This document shows positions 23,101 to 32,371 of a stretch of DNA of 64,000 bases, piece by piece. Location: positions 32,293,018 to 32,357,017 of the forward strand of contig NC_090726.1 of NCBI RefSeq assembly GCF_036898095.1, written 5' to 3'. Under the pieces are notes generated by a model. That model saw nothing but the letters and a program-made list of their open reading frames with translations, was not told where the DNA came from and made no database searches. Numbering within the stretch: position 1 is the stretch's first letter; every line of letters starts with the position of its first letter. The position numbers and the translations under genes were made by a program. This DNA comes from Palaemon carinicauda (Eukaryota > Arthropoda > Malacostraca > Decapoda > Palaemonidae).

Positions 23101-25683
23101 TAATATTAAGAAGTGTTAGTGGTCGAGCCTACATGAGAACCTCTCACTTCCATTCAAAACGTCATTTAAATGTACATTTCTGAAGGTTCAAAAGAACTAT
23201 TTTTTTATAATTTTTTCCAGTTCTGCAGGAATTATACAATATAATATTTTGTTGATAATGAAATTTAGCTATCAAGAGGCTGATCAAGATCGCCTACTTC
23301 ATAGACTGGAGGAACATATTCTGAAATCAATAGTTATCCAAAACATAATGTAACCATTCAGTATGATTCAAGTGAATCATACGATATGCTACAGTATTCC
23401 TATATAAAATAAGATGTTATGATCTTTTTACTTCAGCGAGAGGTGGAATACTAAGATCCAGTCTACCAGCTCGGTCTTCTGCATTAAGATCTAATGGTGT
23501 AATAGAGTGGACTAAATTTCAGAAAAGTGAGGATTTGTGCAGCAAAAAGAACTGAACTAAATATAGAATTTGAGGCTCTAAAACGGGGATTTCAACTGTG
23601 TTATGCACCGTGCACCATCAAAACCCTTACTAAGTGGTGCAGTAGGAAAACTAGGCCAAACTTGTAGAGGTAGGCTAAGGTTCAAAACTAGATAGGTTCT
23701 GCTAAGCAAAGATTCAAAACTGGATATGTCTAGCCCAAATATTCGGGCATCATCAAATTGAACAAAAGGAAAAAAAAAGCTTCTGAAGCTTACCATTATC
23801 AAAACAATACTTATTAATGGCTGGAGTGGTATTATTATCATCCCCACTATAAAAAACTTACTTTGTCCTCTCCGGATTAATTTCTAAACTAAAAGATAAG
23901 TTTTCTTTTACATTTGGAATTTTTAATTTGTTCAAAGGCTTTGCATTCTTCACAACGATAATTTAAATCAGATATGTCCCCACCACAAGACAGAGATTGC
24001 AATTCAGGGATACCCACTTATTAATAACAAACCCAGGAGACATCTGTTACAATCACTATTAACTAAAAGAACACTAATATTTTGAGATTTCACTTTGGAG
24101 AAATGTCAATTTGCTAATGAAGAAACGACGAATAAGCAAAGACAATGATGGTATAGCCAAACCAATTCATGGTTACTACGAGTAGCTGCTAGTGTGTCAA
24201 TATAACACTGAATCAGAGGCCTAACTCTACTGAAAGGAAAGAATGGGGAAATTTTCTTTGGTTTTTTTTTTTTGGGGGGGGGTTAAATGTTGATATCAAA
24301 AAACTTCAAAAACAAAGCAATATTAATATCTGAGGAGGTTCATACAAATAAAAAAAAGCCCTTAAAAACTCAAGTCAGAATTATGTCTACTGTGAAACTA
24401 AATAAAAGATACTGTACAGAGTTTTGTGCCGTAAGTATAAAATAATTATTCCTCGTAACTGACTCGAGAAAGCTTCAGCTACACGAGCTTAAAAACACTG
24501 AAATGTCTTGGGTAAGTAGAATTAGTTGAAAAATAAAAAAAATGCACTGCATCACTATAATTAAGCAATGTTTCTCAAACTTTTTTCCAGTCTATATTCT
24601 TCAGGTCTCTGTCATAGTCATAATACATCTCAAAGCTTGTAAAATAGCAGAGATAAATGAAATCTTTTCTGTTATATCCTCAACACAATTGTAACAATTT
24701 TAAAATATATAAGCAGCAATAAGCCCTTCCATTTAACAAAATCTTCCCCAAACCATTTAATTGCATTTTTTCCAGTTGAGAAACACTGCATGAGAAACTC
24801 TACATGGCCATAAATAAATAAGCCAACTATTGAACTAAAGAAAATCCATGCATACTTTCTAGTGCCGAGCCATATATCTATGCTCAGAGGGCTTCAGCAC
24901 TGGAAGGCAATTATCTACTCTATCAACCCTAAAGGAGGCAGTATGCTCTAGCCATGATAAAGAATTAAAAAGTCAAAACATGGACCGTAATTCTGAACGA
25001 ACATTTACTAAGCTTTAGGAAAAACAAACAGAGCTCAATATATGATCAAACTTCAATCAAGTGATTATAACAGTTAAAACATTGTTTCTTGCGAGTCTTA
25101 ATCCTGAAAGCATTCAACTGGCCATAATTACCGGTATTTTTAACCACTATTTTTACAATTTTATGTGATACACTCAACTCCTGGAGAAAGAAAGTTGATA
25201 TGTTAATATAATACTCATGTTTCTAAATGAGATAGGTATACATTTCTTATGGTACATTTAACCACTTTGTATACGTACCTATTATAAAATATTTTTACTC
25301 CATGCCTTGAAATAACGATCATGATTACTTCCTACGGTATTGAAAAATTTCAAATTCCCAGCTCCACACTTTGGTTTTGAAAGTGATATAGAGAGATATT
25401 TTAAACTATAGTTAAAATTTAATCTGTTTTTTTTTTTTATACATCATCACTCTTGTAAAGTATTTGAAGGCCAAGCAGCAAAACAGACAAATTCTATTTA
25501 GAGTAATTTCAAAAATTATTGCAAAATATGCAACACTCTAGTCCATCACCCACAAACCACTCATGTAATACTTCAGTTGGTTGAACCTCCAAAATAAGCA
25601 TAATAGTCTATGAAGAAAAATGAAGTACAGTTTATACATTATCCTCAACCTGGCCTCCAAAGGTAACCCGAGTTAAAAAATCA
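20193..25683. other. Intron 1 of clathrin light chain: no gene seen
   Basis: AT-rich intronic sequence. It contains a repeat at 22670-22945 (listed separately), an A run at 21661-21674 and a T/G homopolymer stretch at 24261-24283. Short ORFs have no coding character. Confidence 0.5.
22670..22945 (-). repeat. Dispersed repeat, antisense copy of 45640-46170
   Basis: Between 22840 and 22920 this reads cctcactgggctatttttcc, tgttggagaacctgggctta and tagcatcctactttttcaac. That is the reverse complement of 45650-45730 (gttggaaaagcaagatgcta, agcccaagggctccaaca, aaatagcccagtgagg). Two copies in 64 kb suggest an abundant interspersed element. No coding sequence is visible. Confidence 0.8.
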
Positions 25684-25897
25684 AAAATTTTAAGTAATTT
25701 TTATTTTTCCTAACATACTTACCGAGAACTACTTTCTAAGGAGTTACCTGTAATCTCTTCTCTACCGACCAGAGTTTTGTGTAGTATACCCTATACTCGT
25801 TTTCTATGGAGGGCTAACCCGGGAGTGAGAGAACGTGCCCCGAGGGTAGCCTTTGAGCTAGGTCGAGGTCCGCTTGGGTCTCGTGCGCCAGTAAGTT
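25684..25897. repeat. DIRS element 2, left inverted terminal repeat
   Basis: The body (gtaatctcttctctaccgac to gtgcgccagtaagttc) is the reverse complement of 32030-32185, with about five differences. The outermost 45 bp match the ICR at 25968-26021 inverted rather than the opposite end. Confidence 0.9.
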
Positions 25898-25967
25898 CCT
25901 CGGATGTTGCAAAAAGTCCCTGCAAGGGCAGAAAGGCACTCGGGGAAGGTAGGGAGGGCCATTACCC

Positions 25968-26066
25968 GAAAGTAGTTCTCGGTAAGTATGTTAGGAAAAA
26001 TAAAAATTATTTAAAATTTTTTATTTGTTCCAACACGAATACTTACCTCGAACTACATTCTTAGGA
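25968..26066. repeat. DIRS element 2, internal complementary region
   Basis: Positions 25968-26021 (gaaagtagttctcggtaagt onward) are complementary to the left end at 25685-25735. Positions 26024-26066 (tttgttccaacacgaatact onward) are complementary to the right end at 32186-32229. The two pieces abut, representing joined ends. Confidence 0.92.
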
Positions 26067-26400
26067 GACTTACACTTTAGGAGGTGGGAGTGACTTCCTG
26101 ACCTTCAGACCCAGCAATCGGACGCCAAGAAGCCTAGATATGAACTAGGTTTTAAAACAAAAACAAACTGGGAAAACGGACGATAGGAACTACACAAAGA
26201 GCTCACGTTAGTGTCTACGTACTCACCCTTTGAAAAATTCTTCTGATGCCGAGTCCAGTAATGCAGTTGCAGAGACCTGTTCTTCAATGGTTACAAGTGT
26301 GGTTATCTCCGATAGGGATAGGAAACGGGGATTAGGGTGAAAAGGAACGAACCTGTGTCTCCTGGTTTTTCTATCCACGATTGAGCCTGGGGCTTTACCG

Positions 26401-27560
26401 TTAAATCACTTGGAGCGCGGAGATGACTGTCCCAATGGAGAACCCGTCTAAGGACCCTCTTGAGTAGTCCTTGAGGTAATGGGCAGTAAAGGTTGACTGG
26501 TTCGACCAGGTGCCCGCTCGAAGGATCTGGCCCACTGCCATGTTCTACTCAAAGGCTAAGGAAGTGCTCAGACCTCTGATGTCATGGGGCTTGGGAGTGC
26601 CTGGCAAGGCCAGTCCCTCCTCCTTGTAGGCCCTGGCAATAACTTGTCTCAACCAAAAGGAAATGGTATTCTTCGATACCTGCTTCTTTGTAACACCTGT
26701 GGAGATGAAAAGGCTCTTGATGCCTGGCCGGAGATGTGCAGTCCTCTCAAGGTATTTTCTAATGGCACGGACAGGGCATAACCTCAAATCCTCAGGATTC
26801 CCAGTCCTAGGAATAGCTGGCAGAGAGAACCCCTCGAATTTAGGATCCCAGACTGCTGGGTTCTGGGTTTTCGCCACGAACGAAGGGACGAACTTGAAAG
26901 AGATCTCTTTCCACCCCTTCGAATGAGAGACGTCATAAGACAGCCCATGGATCTCACCTACCCTTTTTGCAGAGGCCAAGGCCAACAAAAAGACTGTCTT
27001 GAGAATGAGATCCCTGTCTACAATATCCTTCATTGGTTCGAAGGGGGGGCTACTTAACATCTTCAGGACCCTAGCTAAGTCCCACTGAGGCACCCTAACC
27101 GTTTGCGGGGGGCAGGACTGTTCAAAACTCCTGACAAGCATAGAGATGTGTCTAGAGGAACCCAGGTCGATGCCCTTCAGAAGGAAGACTTGACCCAAGG
27201 CTGCTCGTACTCCTTTTATAGCTGGGATTGACATCCCTATCTCGTCCCTGAGATATACTAGAAAGTCTGCGATGTCTGGGACAGAGGCTTTGAGGGGTTT
27301 CATGCGCTTCGAAGCGCACCACTTCATGAATGAGGTCCACTTCGCTTGGTAGACCGCTGCCGACGACCTTCTCAGGTATCGCGCATCCTCTTAGCTGTTC
27401 CTGCCGAATATCCTTCCTTCTTCAGGAGTCGCTCGATAGTCTCCAGGCGTGAAGGCGTAGAGACTGTGGGTTGTCGTGGAACCTGAGAAAGTGCGGCTGT
27501 TGAAGAAGATCTGACCTGTCGGGGAGTGGCCACGGAGGATGGCTCGTCAGGTCTTTTAGG
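26401..27560 (-). pseudogene. DIRS element 2 tyrosine recombinase, one frameshift and one nonsense codon
   Basis: The N-terminal part (SRLETIERLLKKEGYSAGTA) is in one frame and ends at a stop at 27372. The next part (YQAKWTSFMKWCASKRMKP) continues in another, so a frameshift lies near 27375-27390. The core runs to 26545 with the first catalytic arginine in SAKRVGEIHGLS and the H-x2-R pair in PHDIRGLS. A TAG at 26547-26545 follows SLAFE, where element 3 has glutamine (VAFKQN). Beyond it the same frame runs on, AGTWSNQSTFTAHYLKDYS, up to TAA at 26403-26401, and holds the nucleophile tyrosine. Termination at TAG would remove it. This enzyme family would integrate the circular DNA copy. Confidence 0.85.
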
Positions 27561-29302
27561 TCTGCGAACCACTCTCTCTCCGGCCACCAGGGCGCTACCA
27601 AAGTCATCCTTAAGTTCCGGGCAGCCCTTACTCTGTTGAGTACTTGCCTGATCAACGTGAAGGGGGGAAAAGCGTACACGTCTAGGTTGTCCCACTTGTG
27701 CTGAAAGGCATCCTCCAAGGCTGCCTTTGGGTCTGGGACAGGAGAACAATACACGGGAAGTTGCGCGTTCAGCTTGGTTGCAAAGAGGTCCATCACCGGG
27801 GAACCCCAACGTTGAATGATGAGCCTGGCTACTTCTGGGAGGAGGGACCATTCTGTTCCTACTATCTGACCCATCCTGCTGAGACCGTCGGCTAGAACGT
27901 TCTTTTTCCCGGGGATGAACTTTGCCAATAACACTACCTGGTTCGCTTCTGCCCAATCTAGGATCTCTAGGGCGAGATCGCACAACTCCCTTGATTTCAA
28001 ACCTCCCTGCTTCTTTATGTACGCTACCACTGTGGCGTTGTCGCACATCAACGCCACAGTGTTTTCCCTTAGTAGATCGATGAAGTGCAGGCAAGCTTTC
28101 TGGACTGCCTTCAACTCTAGGACATTGATGTGTAGGCCTTTCTCCCCGTCCATCCAGGTTCCTCTTGCTGTCCCGTTGAGGAGATGGGCTCCCCATCCCT
28201 GGTTGGAGGCGTCTGTGAATAAAAGCAACTCGGGAGGGCCGGTCGCGAAGGGCATCCCCTTGAGCGAGTTCGACCGGCAATGCCACCATTCCAGGGAGGG
28301 TATTGTGTTTGGTAGGACTGGGATTAATTTCTGGGGCGAGTCCAGTTGGTTCCAGAAGCTCTTCAGGTTCCATTGGACGGCTCTGAGTCTGAGTCTTCCC
28401 TGGGGAACCAGTTTCTCCAACGACACCAGATGACCTATTAGCCTTTGCCAGTCCTTCGCCCTCCTGGGTTGCCCCGACAGGAAAGGAAGAAGGATCTTCA
28501 TCAGATTGCTTATCCTCTCCTCCGACGGGAAAGCTTTCACTAGTAGGGAATCCAGTGTCATCCCCAAATAGGTCATTCTGGTGGAGGGAGATAGGTTCGA
28601 TTTTTCTGGGTTGATCATGATACCCAGACCCTTGCAAAACTGGAGAAGTTTTATACCCTGCTCCTTCAAAACGTCCTCCGAGGAGGAAAGAAGCAACCAG
28701 TCGTCCAGGTACCGGATGAGGCGAATGCCTCGCTCGTGAGCCCACACCGAGACTGTCGTGAAGACTCTCGTGAATACCTGGGGAGCTGTCGACAAGCCGA
28801 AGCAAAGGGTCTTGAATTGCAGGATCTGGGTACCCCATTTCACCCGGAGAAACTTCCGACTTGAGGGGTGGACCGGGATTTGGAAGTAAGCGTCCTTGAG
28901 GTCTATGGTCATCATGTAGTCTTTCTCCCTCAAGGACAGCAAGACTGACTTCGGAGTGTCCATTTTGAACTCTGTCTTTCGCACAAACTTGTTGAGAGCT
29001 GACAGGTCTATCACCAGTCTCCACCTCCCCGTCGCCTTTTCTACCAGGAACAGGCGGCTGTAGAAACCTGGCCCTGGGTGCAGGATCTCCTCCATGGCGC
29101 CCTTTTCCAACATCGTGGACACCTCTTCTTGAAGAGCAGCCCTCTTCAACGGGTCCTTGGGTGCCAACCACTCTGACAGGCTGGCCGGAATTAAAGGAAG
29201 GGTTCTGTCAAGAACGGTAACCTGTAACCCTCCTTCAGTACGGACACTGTCCAGGGCTCTGCTCCGTGAGCCTTCCATGCTTGCCAATGTAGTCTGAGGC
29301 AT
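27422..29302 (-). CDS. DIRS element 2 reverse transcriptase-RNase H-methyltransferase-like polyprotein
   Basis: A frame of 626 codons. The RT palm shows MTIDLKDAYFQIPVHP and the catalytic RYLDDWLLL. The post-palm is SLEKLVPQGRLRLRAVQW. RNase H acidic positions lie in LLLFTDASNQGWGAHL, NVLELKAVQ, ALMCDNATVV and NVLADGLSR. A last domain has MDLFATKLNAQLPVYCSPVP, YAFPPF and LVAPWWPEREWF, the segment described in DIRS elements as related to Dam-like DNA methyltransferases. The first 30 codons of this frame look out of phase: the alternative frame upstream reads LHWQAWKAHGAEPWTVSVLK, matching the element 3 N terminus (FWQAWEKRGADQ), so a frameshift lies near 29200-29220. The C terminus overlaps the recombinase gene. 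Confidence 0.88.
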   Translation of the reverse strand: MPQTTLASMEGSRSRALDSVRTEGGLQVTVLDRTLPLIPASLSEWLAPKDPLKRAALQEEVSTMLEKGAMEEILHPGPGFYSRLFLVEKATGRWRLVIDLSALNKFVRKTEFKMDTPKSVLLSLREKDYMMTIDLKDAYFQIPVHPSSRKFLRVKWGTQILQFKTLCFGLSTAPQVFTRVFTTVSVWAHERGIRLIRYLDDWLLLSSSEDVLKEQGIKLLQFCKGLGIMINPEKSNLSPSTRMTYLGMTLDSLLVKAFPSEERISNLMKILLPFLSGQPRRAKDWQRLIGHLVSLEKLVPQGRLRLRAVQWNLKSFWNQLDSPQKLIPVLPNTIPSLEWWHCRSNSLKGMPFATGPPELLLFTDASNQGWGAHLLNGTARGTWMDGEKGLHINVLELKAVQKACLHFIDLLRENTVALMCDNATVVAYIKKQGGLKSRELCDLALEILDWAEANQVVLLAKFIPGKKNVLADGLSRMGQIVGTEWSLLPEVARLIIQRWGSPVMDLFATKLNAQLPVYCSPVPDPKAALEDAFQHKWDNLDVYAFPPFTLIRQVLNRVRAARNLRMTLVAPWWPEREWFADLKDLTSHPPWPLPDRSDLLQQPHFLRFHDNPQSLRLHAWRLSSDS

Positions 29303-29344
29303 CCCCTAACCTGAGGCTTGGGCAGGAGTAGGGGGCCTCCCACT

Positions 29345-29577
29345 CTACCTCCTCCTGGAGGAGCGGCCTGAACGGCCTCTCCTGGAGACAGAATAACCTG
29401 TCCTAAACGAGGCCGACGCTACTGGAGCTCCTCTACGGGGGGACTGAGGCGCTGAGGCCCACGAGGAAGAAGGGGCTTCTCTCCTCGTCAGGTTAGGCGG
29501 GGCCTGAGAAGTAGAGGGACCGTCTGAGGCTGACCTCTTGTAGGGGGGCCTTCTTACCGGTGGAGGCCTGGGAGCGT
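29345..29577 (-). pseudogene. DIRS element 2 gag C-terminal tail in a shifted frame
   Basis: Just after the gag stop at 29578, a different frame reads APRPPPVRRPPYKRSASDGP and ends in SRRGRSGRSSRRR. The intact gag of element 3 ends in a similar proline/arginine/glycine-rich tail (GRAPSRGSSRAEGKRGKKRG). This is most simply the gag tail displaced by a one-base indel near 29580. There is no ATG at its start. Programmed frameshifting is the less likely alternative. Confidence 0.6.
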
Positions 29578-31836
29578 TCACTTCTTTCTCTTAGCCACCT
29601 TTTCCATAATCTCCTCTAGCTTCTTCAAGGGGAACAAGGAGTCACCCCACACAGGAAGGCTCCTCATGGCCCTCGCCTCTCTGTCTGGGACCTTCCGGGA
29701 AAGTTTCGCCAGAATGGTGTCCCTTTTGCGAAGAACCCAATTCGCTGACAGGGTGAGGGACTGGTATGTGAGGAACTTCAGGGTCTTGCCCCCGGAGATG
29801 ATAAGCTCCCTCAGGAGGCTTTGCTGTTCTGGGTCCGTCAGGTCATATGTGGCTTGCACACCTACCAGTGTGGAAGCCCACCAGTCCAACCAAGAGGAGA
29901 CGTGAACTAGGTCTTTCGACATCTCCTCCATCATCGCAGCCTCCGACTGTGAAAAACAAATCGGGGCTGAAGAGGCTCTGTCCTCCGAGGCACCCTGTCC
30001 CAGAACGTCGAGGGCAGTCTCCACCTTGCAGGCTCCCGGTCGTTGTCCCTCTGGCACATAAACCCTGCTCTGTGTCTTGAGCCCTTGGAGCAACTTCGAA
30101 GAGCTCTGCGTTTTGGGAGCTTCGGCATTGCCTGCCACAACTCTATTGACGTGAGCCCATCCCAGGACGAGATCTCGGGCCACAGGTAGGGCCAGGGAGG
30201 TTTTCTGTTGGACGGGTGCCTGCATCAAACGGGTAAGGCTGGACCTCCAGTAGTCCTCATCGGTTGTAACCGGCTCTTCAATTTTATGATGCCTTCGGAT
30301 CAGGCCTATAACTTTCCGATAGGCCGAGTCCTCGGTCGGGGAACCTTCCCTACCGTCGGCAGAACCTTCGGCCTGATCCCGAGGAGCCGGGTCACCGGGC
30401 ACTCCCATCGGGCGCTTTGGTTCTGGCACAACAGGCACTCCCCTGCGGAGGTACTGGTCTTCCCCGGCGGAAACCTCCGCACCAGGTTCGGGGGTCAGAA
30501 CTGGCATCGCCGTGCCGGCGAGGACTACCGTCCGTGCATTCTCTCTGGGGGACGAGGACGCGGATCCCGTGGGCTGACCCGACGGAGGGAACCGTTCCTT
30601 AAAATCCGAGGGCCGAACCAGCTGGGCTGATTCGGCCAGGCTGCCCGTAAGGAAGCACGGCTCCCCCCGCTGGGCGGGGTGAACTGGAAGCTTCGCGGCC
30701 TTACGCCTGCCTGAAGAGGCCTTCTCGCATTTCTCCCTGCGAGGGTCATATCTACGCCTGGAGGATGGCCTCCGTGGCAAGAAATCCCTGGATTGCCGGT
30801 CTGGGGAACACTGTAACTCAGACTTACGGGGAACGAATACCCAATCACCATCGGGGGACCTACTCCTCCTGTGTTTCCTCCGTGGAGAGCGGGACCGTCT
30901 CCTGCTGAACCTCGAACGGGATCTTGAGCGGGAACGCCTGCTCCTGGACCGCTCCCTCCGGCGCCGATGTCTCCTCCTGGTTTCTTCTTCTGAAGAGAAT
31001 GAAGCCCCACCATCCGAAGAGCCCGACGAAACTGTACCACCCGCACGACGGGCAGAAGCGGGGGCCACGGAGGGCTTTGCGACTCGTTGCGTACCCGAGG
31101 TAGAGGGTTGCAGGAAGGTTTCTGGGACCGTCGTCAGAGGAGCTAGAAAAGAGGGTTGACGCCCTACACTAGGGAACCAGGTATCCAGGCCCTCTTCCAT
31201 CCGCATAGGGGACCTAACTGGCGTTTTAGGGAGCTTCCACCCGAAGGAATCACTGACTGTGGAGTCTAACTTACCCTGGGTGTCGCCACCTGCCGAAGAA
31301 CCTGAAACACAGGCCCACGAAGGGGGCGAAGAAACAGGTACAACATTATTACACCATAAGGGGTCGTCGGAGGAAACGTGCCCCCCAAGCACAAGGGCAG
31401 AATCTCCAGAACCCCCCGACACAGCACTACCAGGCTCCCCACTAGCCTGAGAAGTCCCCGCAACCCCTACTTCACACACACTAGACTCCTGGGGAAGAAC
31501 CCTCGGCTCTTTCCCCGCAACGGACTTACCTCGTCCCCTACTCTGGGTAGGGGAAGGCGAGACAGAAGCCCCGTCGGACCGTCCACTGGGTGACGGTAGC
31601 GGCGAAGAGACGCTAGATTTTCTGGGCGAACGTTTCGACGACTTCTTTTTCTTCGTGCCGTATCGCACCCACTGAATCTCACTCCAACCAACACACTCAA
31701 AGCACGTATCCGATGGCGAGCACATCCAGCCCCTACAGGAAGAGCAAAGGGAGTGAGGGTCCACTTCGGGCTTGGAGAGGAACGCTCCACACGATTTTCC
31801 GGCTCTAGGCCCAGGACAATGGCAGATTTGCTCCAT
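29578..31836 (-). CDS. DIRS element 2 gag-like protein with SR-rich domain
   Basis: About 752 codons from an ATG at 31836. The frame is open further upstream to 32151, but that part is terminal-repeat sequence and is unlikely to be translated. The N terminus is cysteine-rich: CHCPGPRAGKSC, VDPHSLCSSCRGWMC, DTCFECVGWSEIQWVRY. This matches the start of the element 3 gag in spacing and in the DPHxxCSxCRG core. Basic and serine-rich sequence follows. A pronounced SR-type block (RSRSRRSRSRSRSRFSRRRS) lies near 30850-30985. The C-terminal half is less biased and conserved with element 3 in general pattern. Gag of these elements is thought to package RNA; the cysteine cluster is probably metal-binding. 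Confidence 0.8.
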   Translation of the reverse strand: MEQICHCPGPRAGKSCGAFLSKPEVDPHSLCSSCRGWMCSPSDTCFECVGWSEIQWVRYGTKKKKSSKRSPRKSSVSSPLPSPSGRSDGASVSPSPTQSRGRGKSVAGKEPRVLPQESSVCEVGVAGTSQASGEPGSAVSGGSGDSALVLGGHVSSDDPLWCNNVVPVSSPPSWACVSGSSAGGDTQGKLDSTVSDSFGWKLPKTPVRSPMRMEEGLDTWFPSVGRQPSFLAPLTTVPETFLQPSTSGTQRVAKPSVAPASARRAGGTVSSGSSDGGASFSSEEETRRRHRRRRERSRSRRSRSRSRSRFSRRRSRSPRRKHRRSRSPDGDWVFVPRKSELQCSPDRQSRDFLPRRPSSRRRYDPRREKCEKASSGRRKAAKLPVHPAQRGEPCFLTGSLAESAQLVRPSDFKERFPPSGQPTGSASSSPRENARTVVLAGTAMPVLTPEPGAEVSAGEDQYLRRGVPVVPEPKRPMGVPGDPAPRDQAEGSADGREGSPTEDSAYRKVIGLIRRHHKIEEPVTTDEDYWRSSLTRLMQAPVQQKTSLALPVARDLVLGWAHVNRVVAGNAEAPKTQSSSKLLQGLKTQSRVYVPEGQRPGACKVETALDVLGQGASEDRASSAPICFSQSEAAMMEEMSKDLVHVSSWLDWWASTLVGVQATYDLTDPEQQSLLRELIISGGKTLKFLTYQSLTLSANWVLRKRDTILAKLSRKVPDREARAMRSLPVWGDSLFPLKKLEEIMEKVAKRKK

Positions 31837-32026
31837 AGCACACAACCACAAGACAGGAATGAAGGGAATCAAAGGGATACACTTGGGAAGCACAAGGAAG
31901 GGTAGTGAACACACAAGAACACAAGGGATAAGCACAAAGCTACCACGCGGTAACCACGCGGGACACACGAGGCGGACACAAAGGGTCAAGAGAGACGAGA
32001 GTGACGTATGGTATCGCGTCGCGATC

Positions 32027-32229
32027 AGAGAACTTACTGGGGCACGAGACCCAAGCGGACCTCGACCTAGCTCAAAGGCTACCCTCGGGGCACGTTCTCT
32101 CACTCCCGGGTTAGCCCTCCATAGAAAACGGGTATAGGGTATACTACACAAAACTCTGGTCGGTAGAGAGGAGATTACAGGTAACTCCTAAGAAAGTAGT
32201 TCGAGGTAAGTATTCGCGTTGGAACAAAC
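32027..32229. repeat. DIRS element 2, right inverted terminal repeat
   Basis: Reverse complement of the left repeat body. The outer end, gtaagtattcgcgttggaac, is unique to this side and is matched inverted only at the ICR. Confidence 0.9.
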
Positions 32230-32371
32230 ACTGATTAAACTGCATGAAAAATTTTGGAATTCCCTCTGAGCATGACATGCAACTCTTATCACTAAGAAAT
32301 GAGTTTCAATACCATTTGCATTTACCCTCCTAAATATCAGAAGCCCTAACAAAATCAACTCCAATTCTTAC

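Larger units (their letters stand above)
25684..32229 (-). mobile_element. DIRS element 2, nearly complete
   Basis: A 6.5-kb DIRS-type retrotransposon on the minus strand. Terminal repeats lie at 25684-25897 and 32027-32229, and the ICR at 25968-26066. In reading direction the order is right repeat, gag (31836-29578), RT-RNase H-methyltransferase (29302-27422), tyrosine recombinase (about 27560-26401), ICR, left repeat. GC content is far above that of the surrounding intron. A few frameshifts and one nonsense codon break the genes. Terminal repeats differ at only about five sites, so the insertion is fairly recent. It lies in the first coding intron of the clathrin light chain gene, in sense orientation. 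Confidence 0.93.

Noticed and set aside
25777..26064. 95-codon plus-strand frame starting MCSIPYTRFLWRANPGVRER
   Set aside because: It is terminal-repeat sequence; the same start appears at the far end of element 2 upstream of the gag ATG. The repeat happens to be open in this frame.
27600..29171. Long second minus-strand frame overlapping the element 2 RT gene
   Set aside because: Its long middle part is an out-of-frame shadow of the RT ORF (high GC keeps it open). Only its last 60 or so codons are real, as the start of the recombinase.
31837..32151. Upstream extension of the element 2 gag frame
   Set aside because: It reads through the right terminal repeat and leader. The cysteine-rich start at 31836 aligns with the start of the element 3 gag, so the ATG at 31836 is preferred.
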